Positions 39,926 to 52,349 of a DNA stretch of 64,000 bases are shown here, in pieces; positions within the stretch are counted from its first letter, which is position 1, and every line of letters begins with the position of its first letter. Origin of the DNA: Epiperipatus broadwayi (Eukaryota > Onychophora > Udeonychophora > Euonychophora > Peripatidae); assembly GCA_028023455.1 (NCBI GenBank), contig JAQFVV010000141.1, positions 1,932,056 through 1,996,055 of the forward strand, given 5' to 3'. The notes under the pieces are model-generated. The model had not been told where the DNA came from. It did not search any database and worked only from the letters and a program-made list of their open reading frames with translations. Both the position numbers and the translations under genes were made by a program.

Positions 39926-40429
39926 GCTTTACCCAATGTAGAGCAGAACCATTATAAATGACAGTTAACTAAATATTTGTTTGTTTGAAAATAAAAATTT
40001 AAGGAAATGCTAAATTGCATAATTGTATTTTAATGTTGTATAATTTAAATAAAGAATTGACTGAGACTTTTTTTTCTTTTTTAAATGAAAAGAGAGAAAT
40101 AAAGACAGGTCGATATTTTGGGTGGAGTAAAGTCATTAAGAATGGGTAGAGAAAAAGGGCAAGGAGTTGGAGTCCGTCATATTATCCATTTAAGAAAATA
40201 AATAAACAGTTAGTATTCAAATGTATTTTAAATGAAAGTGTTAGTTTAATAAACATAAAAAGAAAAACAACTTTTGAGATAAAAATTTTGTTTCAAAAAT
40301 GGTGGAAAAAGATTAAGAAGAGATATCTGAGACACAGATAATTATGGAAACAATACTGAGAAATATAAAAAAAATAATAAAAAAATAGAAAGTAAATCAG
40401 TTGCTAAAAATAAAGACATTTTGGGGCTT

Positions 40430-40965
40430 AAATGGGAGGCTCCAAATGAACACCTTAATAGTCTGGAAGGTTATTGTGTGCTGAATAAATTAAATGAAGT
40501 AGCCAAGGTTACTATATCTCACAGTTATATACAGGGCAAGTCTCAATTCAGGTGAGATTCATTTTCAAAACCAGCAACATTTGGAAAATATAAGCAGTTA
40601 TTGCTGCAGAACTATTGGGGGATGAGTATTGGGAGATTATTAAGCATCAGGTGGATCTGGGCAAATGGAGATCTGGTGAACTATTTATCACATTTTTTCA
40701 CCAACAAGTGGCAAAGTTGATATCCATCATGACCCCATCTTTATCTGAGCAGCAAATAAAAAGAGTTAAACATGGTCTTCCTAGGGATGTAGAGCAAGTG
40801 CTAATTGGAACAAAACAGAAAACAATAGAGCAGATGGATGAAATGCTTATAGCATTGGACAGCAATATATGGCTTATGAAGAATACAGACAGTGAAGATG
40901 GCCATATGCAAGTATCAAACCTGGTGTGTAGCTGGAAGCAAACAGAATCAATAATAGTGCTCTAA
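40430..40965 (+). pseudogene. E2 gag-like segment
   Basis: Reads GLKWEAPNEHLNSLEGYCVL, then after a stop PATFGKYKQLLLQNYWG. From 40615 it is open for 116 codons with FITFFHQQVAKLISIM, LSEQQIKRVKHGLPRDVEQ and TIEQMDEMLIALDSN. The same order occurs in E1 gag. It is a helical capsid-like region with no zinc knuckle visible. Confidence 0.65.
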
Positions 40966-41219
40966 GGGATGTCTGAAAGTGAAAATGGTGATAAAAGGGA
41001 TGATAACAAGTGATTTACTTGATTCTGAAAGCCTGGTGTGAGTGATGTCTCAGGAAGTATTTAATAGAATAAAATGTAGTAATCCTAAAGTTAACATTTT
41101 TCCATTAAATATGGTCTATGTCATGATGGCTAATAGTAAAAGGGTAAGACAGGTATAGACAGAGATTAGAAGGAACAGTTGAAAAAAAATAATAATATAT
41201 ACAAGAGTATTTTTTCAAA

Positions 41220-42110
41220 GTCCCCAGAGTTATTCAAGGGTATGAACACAGACTAAAACTTTGAGAGATCAACAGTATCAGGCCTGAGCATACCCTATAT
41301 CTCATCAGTATCAGGATAAAGTGGAGGAACATATAGGAAAAATGCTTCAATGGGGAATCATCTTAAATGTTCATCTCTTTTTCAATATGCCTCTTGTAAC
41401 AGTGAAATGAAAGGATGGGTCCATTCAGTTATGTTTAGACACTCATCAATTAAATAAGATAACTGTGCCTGATACAAATACTCCTCCATCTATGAATGAG
41501 TTATTAGTGAAGTTCCATGATAAAAGGGTGTTTTCAACATTTGATGTGATTGCAAGTTACTGGATAATCAAGATGCAAGCTAATGATCAGAAATATACCA
41601 CTTTTCAGTATGGTGGGTAAGCATACAATATCAATCATATTCCCTTTCGTTTACAGAATAATGGGGTAGGGCTGATACACTGTCTTGATCATGTAGTTAT
41701 CAGGCTCTATTAAAAGTTTGATAGTGATGTAGGTAAATGGTAGTGTATTGTATTAGCATCAGAAAATATAGAAGACCTCTCACACATTTAGAGCAGCTGT
41801 TGCATGAGTGCAAACAAAAGGGAATAAAAATTAACAACTTAATTACTACTGAAATAAAATTTGTAGGCAATATCATTAGTGAAAAAGGGATCCGACCAAA
41901 TCCTGAGAGAATTCAGGTGATACAAGATTTTTCCAGGCCTCAAAACAAAAAAAAAAACATGTAAAGTCTTTCCTTGGGTTATGTAATTTCTATAACCGGT
42001 TTTACAAAAAGAAATTGATATGGAACCATTGATGCAGTTACTAAAAAAAGACAGTGCACATGGACTAAAGACTATGAGTGTAGCTTTCAAAGTGTGAAGG
42101 CAGGATTTTT
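41220..42110 (+). pseudogene. E2 protease-to-RT region, RT catalytic box lost
   Basis: Upstream, LLDSES at about 41020 is a worn protease active site. The RT has a connector (41220-41330) and then pieces KMLQWGIILNVHLFFNMPLV and SIQLCLDTHQLNKI. The zone at about 41730-41760, where E1 has MYVDDIVLTSKS, is frameshifted so the aspartate pair is gone. It then resumes as LEQLLHECKQKGIKINNL, FVGNIISEKGIRPNPERI and VIQDFSRPQNK. Confidence 0.75.
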
Positions 42111-42159
42111 AGAAAGGGTATGTTATCATATCCTGACTTTTGTAAACCATTTTTTGTGC

Positions 42160-42520
42160 AAACAGACAGTAGTGGATTTGGATTGGAGCTATGTTGTCTC
42201 TGTTACAAGATGAAGGTCAGCACAAGGTCCTATTTTTAATAGCCAATTATTGAAGGGGCCTGAAATGAACTACACTGTATCTGAGAAGGAGAATTTAGTG
42301 ATTGTGTGGGTATTTAAAAAATTTGTCAGTATCTGATAGGCTCTGAGGTAGTTGTAATTACTGATCACAAAAGTCTTGAGTTTTTAAATCATAGTTTCCT
42401 TATGAACATCCAGTTAATAAGGTGAAGTTTGTTTCTTCAATAATTTAATTATAATGTGAGATATTGTCAACATAAAGAAAATGTTGTAGCAGACTCATTA
42501 AGCTGATATCCTGCAGCACA
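42160..42520 (+). pseudogene. E2 RNase H domain, broken
   Basis: Has TDSSGFGL near 42165-42190, a KGPEMNYT-like stretch near 42255 and YLIGSEVVVITDHKSLEFLN near 42330-42395, in several frames. The order matches gypsy-type RNase H. It is followed by a connection segment to the integrase. Confidence 0.7.
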
Positions 42521-42799
42521 GGTGCAGCATCACTTAAATTACAATGGGATATACATTGCTGTAACAGAAGATGACAAAGGCAATGAAGCAGAAAACAACC
42601 TTAATAGATTAAAGGAGGAGCAAAGCTAGGATGAAGTCTGTCAGCAAATAATAAAGTACCTACATCACCAGCCTGTGATGAAAAAAAGGAATAATCCCAT
42701 GTGGAGAGATAGGTAAGGATACTTCCTAAAAGAGAGGCTATTACATGCAAAAGGAAAAAGCATAAACAAAGAAGGATCGTTATTCCGGTCACTATGAGG

Positions 42800-43870
42800 A
42801 GAAATTTAATTAAGCATATACATCAGAAATATGGACACTGTAAAACAAGCAAATTTGAGGGATGGTTAAGCCATTGGTTCTACTGGCTGGGAATGCATGC
42901 AAATATCGTAGATGTGTCAAATATGCTCAAAAGCAAAACCAATTAATGGATCTTGGATAGGGCCATTGAAGCCCATTTACATGCAACATCCAAATAATTT
43001 ATTAGCAATAGACTTTTATGGAACTCTACCCTCATTTAATAGAATGAAATATCTCATCATGGCATATGATGTATTCTTGAAGTTTGGGGCAGAATACCCT
43101 GTATTCAGGCAAGTGCTAAGCAAACTATACGGGTTTTAGAGCAATGACATTTTGGGACAATGGGAGATCTGGATAAAATCTTGACTGACCATGGGTTATC
43201 ATTTGCATCCAATGAGTGGAAAAAATACATGTAGAGATGTGGAGTAAAACAGATACTCAGGTCAATATGTAACCCACAGTACAACTCATGGTGAAAGGGT
43301 CATGATGGAGTTGGGGAATCTATTTTGAGTATATATACATGATAATCACTGAAAATGGGTGAAAGAAATCCTGCCTATTCTTAATATGATAAATTGGTCT
43401 AAAATGAGTCCACAGTGTTCCAACCCATCTGGGTTCATTTTGAGAGAGATGTATCATGCCCATTCAGGACAATGTTCCTGTGAAAGCAGACCCAATTGAT
43501 AAAAAGAAGGATGTTAAACAAGCTTGTCGCAGGCTAAAAAAATGGATGAATAAAGGCAGAAGAGACAAGGAAGAGTCACAAATGGATTTAGAATAGGAGA
43601 TGAGGTCATAATAAGAACCTACCCTGTAAGCTATTCTAAGAAATACCTTTACAAGATGTTTCAACCAATTTATGAAGGTCCATATATAATAAAACAGAAA
43701 TATAGTGACAACACATTCGGGGTGGCACAAGGCATGGAAGAGAGAGGAACGTATAATGCCCAGTCATTAAAATTGATAAAGAAAAAAGAGTCACCAAACA
43801 GGCAGTTGGCAGGTCCAATAAGGAATCAGCACTGTAGAACATTCTGGAATATGCAGAGAGAGAACACAAA
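42800..43870 (+). pseudogene. E2 integrase, broken
   Basis: The zinc-binding start reads RRNLIKHIHQKYGH near 42797 and, in the next frame, CQICSKAKPINGSW (about 42912). The catalytic core starts at LLAIDFYGTLPSFNRMKYLI (about 42991-43050) and continues with LTDHGLSFASNEWKKYM (about 43182-43230). The C-terminal barrel has MFQPIYEGPYIIKQKYSDN (43656-43712) and ends about 43874. Stops near 42948 and 43137 and several frame changes disable it. The first catalytic Asp is retained here, unlike E1. Confidence 0.8.
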
Positions 43871-45213
43871 CTGAAGATAATAATAATGGAGGCTTCACTA
43901 AGTAAAAGATTTTGTTCTGTCACACACATAGTAATTAAGAAGAAAAAATTGGCAGAGATAAAATAGATCAAGAGAGGCATTTTACTCTCAAATAGAGAAC
44001 AGTGTAATGTAACACTACTGAGTAGTGCTCATTAAAATTGTGCTTACAATTATTAAAAAATCAAAAATCCCAATAACACAACATAAAGTTTAAAATTGAT
44101 AATAAATAATAAAAGTATTGCAAAATTATTTATCCATAAAAGAGTAAAAAACATTTTGTTTGAAATAAATAGATTTATAAAAATCTAAAGAGTTGTTGTC
44201 AATAAAAGTACAATTACTTAGTTAGAAGGGTGTGAGGTATTGCTTTAGAAAAGTTGAAACTAAAAGCTTAAAATGTAAATATTTTATATAAATTAAAAAT
44301 ACCTCTTGTTTATAATGAGTTCATTTTAGGAATATATATGTGTGTGAATGATAAGTGGATTTTAAATATAGCAAAATGTGTGCTTGTTGATAAAATAAAT
44401 ATGTGCGTGTTAAATATTAGAAAATAAATGAAAGTTAAAAAATTAAAAAATAAATAAAAGTTAAAAAATTAAAAACAGATTGCAATGGCTACTAATTAAA
44501 AATTCACAAACAACAGAATTTGGCAATGGCTACCAACTGACAACAGGATTAACATCTTATCAAAAGAATGCAATCAAAAACAGTAGAGGAATTTTAACAA
44601 CATATATAGCTGGAGGACATAAAACCAATTAACAAAGTGACAACAGGTCATCACTTAAATTGTCTGGTTTTTCATCGATCAATGAGTTGAGTTCACAATC
44701 AAATTGCATTCAATATATCAGTTGAGTTCACTCAATCAGTTAGTCAATCAGTTCTCAGTCAGTCTTCTCATGCATTTGTTAATAAAGGCCATGCAGTGTT
44801 GAACAGCTTTTAGGAGCATAAGATGAGCTCCAAGCCTGTCCTAAATACCAACAGCCTGCCCAAGATGGAAGTAATGCTCACCTAATAATCTGAAGCCACC
44901 TGATGTCTAACTGTCCCAAATATTAGTGCCACTGAATAGTAAGCATGGAAACCTTGAATCCAAAAAGTTGAAAAGATTTACATATGATGCAGCAACCAGT
45001 AATAAGACAAAATCCTACTGGAAATAAATTTCACAACAAACAGCAAGAAGTATCCATGTTCTGAAATCCTAGGTAATAAATAACATTTTCTTATTTCCAT
45101 TTCTAATTAAAGTCACCATTGCAATAATTTGAAGCCTCCCAGAGTCACTTAATAAATGAACTCCATGACAATATATAATGAACTATGAAGTACATGCTTT
45201 TAAATGCCACATA

Positions 45214-45333
45214 TTTATTATTCACTGCTTTTGTTATTTTTTACTTTAGTGTATTTATTATTCAATGCTTTTGTTATATTCTACTTTAGTGTATTTATTA
45301 TACAATGCTTTTGTTATATTCTACTTTAGTGTA
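45214..45333. repeat. 40-bp unit in triplicate within the 3' LTR
   Basis: Three head-to-tail 40-bp units starting TTTATTATTCA(C/A)TGCTTT at 45214, 45254 and 45294, each ending CTTTAGTGTA. The 5' LTR of the same element (39255-39300) has one unit. Confidence 0.9.
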
Positions 45334-45758
45334 TGAATTTATAGAGTGTGGGTGTGGTCATTCTATATAAAATACCATTGATTATGTTAGTTAAGAATTT
45401 ATAAAGGTAATTAAAATCAGAATAATAAATGTTTAATTAAAACAAATTAAATTTAAACATAATGCTTGTTGGTGAATTCTTTTACTACTGATTGAAGCAA
45501 ACAATTTGTTATTGTATTACCTTTGATTGAACTAGGTGGGATAACTTAGGTGCTGAATTAGTTTGCCATCATTCAAAACACATTAGTTCTTGTAGCTAAG
45601 GAATTTACTCCAAAACAAAAAAGTGCTTGAAGGATAGATGCAAAATTTGGCAACTGAGAAGGTCTATGCCCTTCAAACATGGTCCCAGTTTTATATATAT
45701 ATATATATCTATGAAAAACAAAAATGCAAGTTAAAAAACTTGCTAACACTTGTATTTA

Positions 45759-46800
45759 TGTCCACAGATGGCGTTCTACCAAAAACACCGATCAAGCGTA
45801 TGTTTTGTTTACATAAATGTCAGAGCAATATTCACTATCTCTAACTAAAATTCCACTTTCAGATCATGATTTCAAGCTATTTGCTATCATCAGTGAAAGA
45901 TAGGAATAAGGAAACTAGATCTAAACACAAAATCTGAGCGTTTATGAAACAGTTTCTATTCAGCTTGCAAGCGTGAATCTTTTAGACACATAATGTCTTC
46001 AAACTCAGCATAGCAAAACAGATAGCTATATGGATCTGATATCAGCTCAGCATCACCACATAGTAGAAGCCTCTGCAATCTATATCATTGCAAGAAAGAC
46101 TTCAAAGGTACATTTATGAACAACAAAAATGCAAGTTAAAAAACTTGCTAACACTTGTATTTATGTCCACAGATGGCATTCTACCAAAAACACCGATCAA
46201 GCGTATGTTTTGTTTACATAAACGTCAGAGCAATATTCACTATCTCTAACTAAAATTCCACTTTCAGATCATGATTTCAAGCTATTTTCTATCATCAGTG
46301 AAAGATAGGAATAAGGAAACTAGATCTAAACACAAACTCTGAGCGTTTATGAAACAGTAAACAAAACATACGCTTGATTGGTGTTTTTGGTAGAATGCCA
46401 TCTGTGGACATAAATACAAGTTTTTTAACTTGCATTTTTGTTTTTCATAATTGTACCTTTGAGGTCTTTCTTGCAATGATATAGATTGCAGAGGCTTCTA
46501 CTATGTGGTGATGCTGAACTGATATCAGACCCATATAGCTATCTGATTTGCTATGCTGAGTTTGAAGACATTATGTGTCTAAAAGATTCATGCTTGCAAG
46601 CTGAATAGAAACTGTTTCATAAACACTCAGAATTTGTGTTTAGATCTAGTTTCTTTATTCCTATCTTTCACTGATGATAGCAAATAGCTTGAAATCATGA
46701 TCTGAAAGTGGAATTTTAGTTAGAGATAGTGAATACTGCCCTGACGTTTATGTAAACAAAACATCCGCTTGATCGGTGTTTTTGGTAGAACGCCATCAGT

Positions 46801-46805
<5 letters not shown>
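45759..46805. repeat. ~1.05 kb palindrome inserted in the E2 3' LTR
   Basis: The left arm (45759-46218) and right arm (46357-46805) are reverse complements with few differences by eye. The central spacer is about 140 bp. Each arm begins with TGTCCAC(A/T)GATGGCGTTC at its outer end. Within the left arm the start of the unit is repeated (46164-46359), so the ~200-bp outer block occurs twice direct and twice inverted. It lies between two (TA)n tracts that continue the host LTR. No coding was recognised, consistent with a foldback-type non-autonomous element. Confidence 0.9.
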
Positions 46806-46845
<40 letters not shown>

Positions 46846-47112
46846 ATATATAGCTCTGGATTGGACACAGGTGTTCTCTGGACATTATTATTCTCTACCT
46901 AAGGAGCTGCAGTGGAGCAATATTTAAATTGCATTGGTGTAGTTCAAATATATGTTATAATTGTTATCGTATTTTGTATAAAAGTTTTACAAGTTATATT
47001 TCATAAAGTTATTTTATTAAAGAATCAAACGTCTCAAGTTGGATTTGTCGTTTACTATTATGATCCTGTAAATACACCACCACCTGGTCCAATATATATA
47101 GATCGGAATAGC

Positions 47113-47149
<37 letters not shown>
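46804..47149. repeat. Two (TA)n tracts around the LTR end
   Basis: TA runs at about 46804-46841 and 47114-47149. The second is just beyond the presumed 3' LTR end. Frames through them are Tyr-Ile repeats and not genes. Confidence 0.95.
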
Positions 47150-47154
<5 letters not shown>

Positions 47155-50100
47155 CCAAGTACATTTTTTATAATGTATTATAATAAAATATATTGGTCTG
47201 TATGTGTACATAATTTTATTATCTTTGTTCTATATTTGCAAAATATAAAGTATTATTTTTAAAACTGATCTTTATTTTAAACTTATGTTAGTTAGAAATA
47301 ATTGACAAATTATGAAATGAATTATATTTTTCAAATAAATACTTAAGTATTTAATTTAGATAAATTATAATATATTGAAACAGTAACATTTGTATTCGAA
47401 TCTTAAGTTTCACCTTTTTTTCTATTGTCTCTCACCCACCGCTCTATCCTACCCAAATTTAAACTTTTTGGAATCAAATTGTGTGTGTAGCAATATTAAA
47501 AATGTATAGACATATGTAGAATTCACCAGAAACATGCACACATTTTGATATCAAATTTAAGGCAATAAATAAAGATTAATAATATAATTTAGATTTCTTC
47601 TTTTAGTTATATAAAAATATATAATTTTAATCATTTATTTTGAATTGTAGAATCCGTTATTTATTGCTCTGTCTTAATTTCATTTAGTAATAATTTTAGA
47701 AATAGATTGTTATATTTAATTAAAAGTAAAAATAATTGTATGTTCCCTTTTGTATTTGAAATTTTAAAAGCAACGGCCGGTGAGAGATAATAGATTAATT
47801 AAAAAGAAAAATTCCCTAAAATGTAATTATAAAATGTAAATGTAAACAATAGAAAGGCAGCTTTCTTTATAATTAAAATTAACAAAATGCATTGATTATC
47901 CTCAGGGCAGATTAATTGGTATCCAAAAATAAACTAACAAAAATGTAAAAGATAAGATCTAAGAAAGGAGGCCATTTTAGACTTTCTAGAAACTTGCAGT
48001 TTAACTTTAAATTTTCTCTCGATCATCTGAGAGTCTCCAGTTAAGAGTCTCCAAAATATATATTATTTTACATGCCACGGTATGTGTGAGTAGAAAGCAC
48101 CCCGACTATTCTCCATCCAGAGATGGCCTATTGTATGCCAAACATTTTATTGCCCTTTATAAATTCAACCATGAAGATCTGCTGCCTAAAATAATTTGAA
48201 AGCTGCTGCTGTTAAATTACATGAATCATCTAAATGCTGTAAAGAACTGCTAATGCTAGAATCATGAACAATTTGCTACTGATCACTGAATCGGAAAACT
48301 TCTCATAAAACAGGTACCTGTATCCAAATTCTCTACAGTACTCTACTAATATCCTGCTATAGCTTAATCATTCTTTATATAACTTATAAACTATAAACTG
48401 TAAATTCTCATTTGTAATGCTATAAATTTAATAATATCTAAATTTCTTTAATAATCTAGCCTGACTAATTCCATCTTTCTTGGATATGTATTTCTAAAAT
48501 CTACATTTTATTATATAATTATCGCATGCTTATAATTTTCTAAGTATAAATCTATGATTGCTTGAAGCAGTGGATGCACATCAAATCTTCATTAATATTT
48601 ACCTCCATAAACTATTTAATATTTTCATATAAATCGACACACATTCAGTGTTTCATTTATTGTAATGTAGGGGTCTACTGCTTAGCAAATGGCTGACATA
48701 TTGGCTATAATCCTCACCCAGTTTATCTATTGTTTTTATATTTTATTAAAATTTAATTAATAATTCCATAAAATTGCATTTCTTTGAGAGTCACAAACAT
48801 TCTTTATTAAATGTTGATAATGTAGGGCTGAGTTATGAAATATATTTAAATGTTAACAGAATCATCTATGCATTATACACGTGTTATATTTTAGAGATGC
48901 GATGACCCATTACAAGCCTTGAATTTTCCGGATTCTATAGGGTTGAAATTAACCCCAGTCATCCTACACAAGCTGACAAATGAATGTCCATAGGATTTGA
49001 CGACCGTCATGCAGCCTGGAGGCAATCATGTCATGAATCACTTGCCCCTGGTTATGCTTATATGACACCTTACCTCTTTGAGCCTACGGCAAATGCCAGC
49101 CCATTGTTCTCAACTCATTCATGGCTTTGCAGTTTCAATATACTGCCATTCCATATCGCCTTTCTAGACGTCCCACGTGTTTTTTTTTATTAACTTTATT
49201 ATTCTATGTATAACTCCGTTCCTGCCTTAGTGACATAATTCACTCTCAAATAAATGTTATCCCTTAGTTATTAGTAAATATCTTTAATCAAATAAATATA
49301 CGTCTACCGCTACTCTTATAAATCTTACTTTAGACTCTTGCATTGCAAAGGTATAAATCCCTAAAGCATGCCTTAGAAATACTTGCTCGAGCATTTTAGG
49401 TAGCTAGATTACGTCATCAAATAAATGTATTTCTTTTTGTAAACATAACAGTATCTGAAAATACCGCTACTGAGATTTTAAATATAAAGTATTATTGGTA
49501 AAATGATTTCGTATAAATGTTTCTCAATAAATAAATGTATTTCTTGAATATATAACTGTATCGGAAAATTCCCTTACTCAATTTAAATACTAACCAATAT
49601 TAGCAGTAAATGATTTATTATTAAAATGTTTCAATAAATAATTTCAAACTATACATCTGCAGTTATGTGTTATTTATTTGATACCCATTTTATATAATAT
49701 TTCCTCGATTTGTAAATATAAGTGTTGAATTAATATTAGTGTTATTATTGGCTAACTCGAAAATAAAATCATGAATCTCTTGCAACATCCCTGACCACCG
49801 TGGCTAAAGAAATATTTACTGATGTGGCATCAGATGCGTTGTTTCGTAGATTGTATTGTGGAACTGATTAACTATGTTCGAACTCAGTACTACAGGTGGC
49901 TTCGCTACCTAGATGGTGTTGCTGTTCTGTGTGGTGGTTGAATTCTGCACTATGTTAACAAATCACCGTTTCTGACTGTTACAATATATCAAATATACAA
50001 TAGTAAAATAGATGGAAAAATGACATTATCTAAAAGAGTAGAAATAATATTGAAAAGGATATGTACTATTGGCAGTTTTAAAAATACACAATCAATTTAT

Positions 50101-50750
50101 TAAAACGAACAAAAATAGTTAAGGACTAAATAAGAATACAGATCTATTATCATTATTTGTCATGCAGTTATAAAGGATTTCAGATGATATTCTAAAAGAG
50201 CAAATAGTGAAAATATTACAAAGAATTTGATTTTTGAATTAATAATAAAAACAATGCTAATTATTATAATGAAAATGAAAAGTTTGGATATATTTTTAAT
50301 AATGCCCTTATTGTTCCATAACTAACTTTTTAAATAAATCAGTAACTAAATGTAAACCTTCTACGATAACAATATGAACAATATTTTTAAATAGGTTCCT
50401 CCACAAAAATATAATAGGTGTTTGATTATATTCAGACTATGAACATTATAGCTGTTTTGATAATTATTTCGATGGATTAAATTATAATGACTTGAACATG
50501 TAAGAAAGCATGTCGATTTTCTGATAACCATATATGATTTGGGATTAAATTATTCAAGCTTAAGTATTATAATACAATAAAAATGTTTTAATTTTTTTTC
50601 TTTAATATTAAATTGACAACACAGAAGAACAAATTTTACAATTTTTTACAAGTTTCATAAAACGTTGAACTTAATATTTAAAAAGATATTTTATTACACA
50701 AAATAACGTGTCACATCAAAAGGAAACAGAATAAAAAAACATGCAAAACT
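47150..50750. other. Unrecognised, partly less AT-rich stretch
   Basis: No gene is supported. 48880-49200 and 49780-49980 are less AT-rich than their surroundings. The former has a 69-codon + strand frame (48984-49193) with no similarity I know. From 49248 to 49650 a ~110-bp block with AAATAAATGTATTTCTT recurs as at least two diverged tandem copies (about 49420 and 49540). These may be pieces of an unidentified element. Confidence 0.35.
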
Positions 50751-50751
50751 C

Positions 50752-50990
50752 TCCATACAATAGTGCCACCCTGTGCCAACCAGAGTAATCAATGGATGCC
50801 AGAAGGCTTTGTGCATAATATCCCTATCTAGTGCCTACTCATCCAATATCCCCAGACTAGGTGCTGGCATGTGGATTTCATCAGTGAGGAGCCTTGGTTC
50901 TGACAGCAACGCATCTAGATTTTAGAACCTAATGCAACTCTCCAGCAGCCACCTTTTATCTGTACTTAAATAGTGATCATGTGATGTTTA
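50752..50990. repeat. Single copy of the 24046-24345 repeat family
   Basis: Starts GTGCCACCCTGTGCCAACCA like the left arm at 24058 and runs through CTAGTGCCTACTCATCCAAT and CATCAGTGAGGAGCCTTGG. The mirrored arm is absent. The complementary strand contains CTCACTGATGAAATCCACATG, again close to the first half of a hammerhead core. Confidence 0.75.
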
Positions 50991-51327
50991 ATGGTTCAAA
51001 CATAGTAATCAAATAAATAAAAATATAAACGTTTTCATGCACCCTAAAGATGATAATACTATTTAGAAAAAAATCATACTTCTAATATTATAAAATGTAA
51101 TAAATTTACCAATTTTAATGTTTTTTATTTTTTTTAACTTTTTGGATATATATAATTTTGAATGGTATATAAGACTATATTCAGACAAAACAGTGATTAT
51201 TGAGTCAGAACCATGGCTATCAGTAATCTAATAAAAAATGTTTCATATAGATTGTTGTTTATTTATAAAAAGTCTTTCCCAATAGAAATGTTATATGGGT
51301 TAACAGGATAGCATGATAACAATTCTC

Positions 51328-51570
51328 TTATACAAAATTCAATCTGGACTTGCAATTGCCTATATCCAAACCTAGGATAGTATGAATTGAGAAGACTGAC
51401 TGTAAACGAAAAATTAAAGAAGGTATTTTATTACCAGCAACAATAACTCCATTAAGAGACGTGACCCTTGCTTTGATATTTCCAAACGTTGGGCTAATTA
51501 ATAATTTAAATATAATTTGCATATTGCCTTTTACATTATACTCTGGCCTATTTGTTTTTGTTAATGCCAT
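51328..51570 (-). other. Unassigned open stretch, possible exon remnant
   Basis: 80 codons open on the - strand, less biased than surrounding chance frames (MALTKTNRPEYNVKGNMQII at the start). Both a GT-donor-like GCTGGTAATAAA and an acceptor-like TTTTCGTTTACAGTC occur inside it on the - strand. I recognise no family. It may be chance or a worn repeat. Confidence 0.2.
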
Positions 51571-51861
51571 GAATATGAGGATAAACGCATCGAAAGTGTT
51601 CAGCTATCAAGTATTTTATCGATAATGTAGCTTCTTTTTCCAGCGCCTTAACATGCTTGTAATTTTGTAATACAGATCTAAGTAAAATAAGTTTAAAATA
51701 TGTAACGTTTTTAGTAAGAAATTATATAAATATTAACGTTAATATTAAAAAAATCAACTAAAAAAGTCACCCATTAAAATTAAAATACTTTAATTGAAGT
51801 TAACAATTTAATACAATATATATATATAATGATTTGATATTTCATAATTACTGTTATAATT

Positions 51862-51966
51862 AAGATTTTTTTCCATGTGCCAAAGCATCGGTCGGGAAGC
51901 AAACCTGCAAACCCGGGCCACTGCTTGTAAGACGGCTGTGCTGACCACTTGGCCACTAATGCTTGA
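51862..51966 (-). mobile_element. tRNA-derived SINE copy S3
   Basis: On the - strand: box A TGGCCAAGTGG, box B GGTTTGCTTCC, ending in GATGCTTTGGCAC. TATAATT occurs on both sides (51855-51861 and 51968-51974), a possible short target duplication. It is the same family as S1, S2 and S4. Confidence 0.75.
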
Positions 51967-52277
51967 CTATAATTGTGTTTTTTTTTCTAAAATAGGAATG
52001 GATAAAGGTATTAAAAAACCAAAAAAAAATGTACATGCATTATCGTGTTAGAAAGTTTGAAAGTGCCAGGATTTCTTTTAAATATGTATGTAAAACAATA
52101 TTTTATGACTTTCCACAAAATCTTTTATACTATTTTATGATACCGTTACATATTTTATGGGCAAATTCAATATTAAATGATCGTTTGTAAGTCAGTATCA
52201 CAGAACTTCTAAAGTTATTTCTCTTTTTTATTTATGACTTATAAAACTTCTACACATTTGAAAATATGTTACTTATC

Positions 52278-52279
<2 letters not shown>

Positions 52280-52348
<69 letters not shown>
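52280..52348. repeat. (TA)n-(TG)n microsatellite
   Basis: TA run about 52280-52327 passing into a TG run to about 52348. It adjoins the outer (3') end of the PLE P3 left arm. Confidence 0.97.

Positions 52349-52349
<1 letters not shown>

Larger units (their letters stand above)
38985..47090 (+). mobile_element. Ty3/gypsy-type LTR retrotransposon E2, degenerate
   Basis: A dead element of the same family as E1, on the opposite strand. It has a partial 5' LTR (38985-39925), leader, gag (about 40430-40965), protease (about 40980-41060), RT (about 41220-42110), RNase H (about 42160-42420), integrase (about 42800-43870) and 3' LTR (44003-47090). The 3' LTR is expanded by a ~1.05 kb palindrome and a tandem 40-bp repeat. 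The YVDD box of RT is lost. Gag and integrase remain readable over the longest stretches. Confidence 0.85.
44003..47090 (+). repeat. E2 3' LTR, expanded
   Basis: Starts TGTAATGTAACACTACTGAG, matching the E1 LTR start, and follows the E1 LTR order to about 45705. The LTR sequence resumes after 46842 with TTGTATATATAGCTC and continues to TTTACTATTATG near 47060. The break corresponds to a TATACATATTGTATATATAAC stretch in the 5' LTR, where a palindromic sequence and (TA)n have been added. Confidence 0.75.

Noticed and set aside
43464-43980. Hydrophobic - strand frames as membrane proteins
   Set aside because: They are antisense shadows of the E2 integrase region.
48984-49193. 69-codon frame in less AT-rich sequence
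   Set aside because: Higher GC favours chance open frames, no similarity was recognised, and the codons beyond lead into a T-run.
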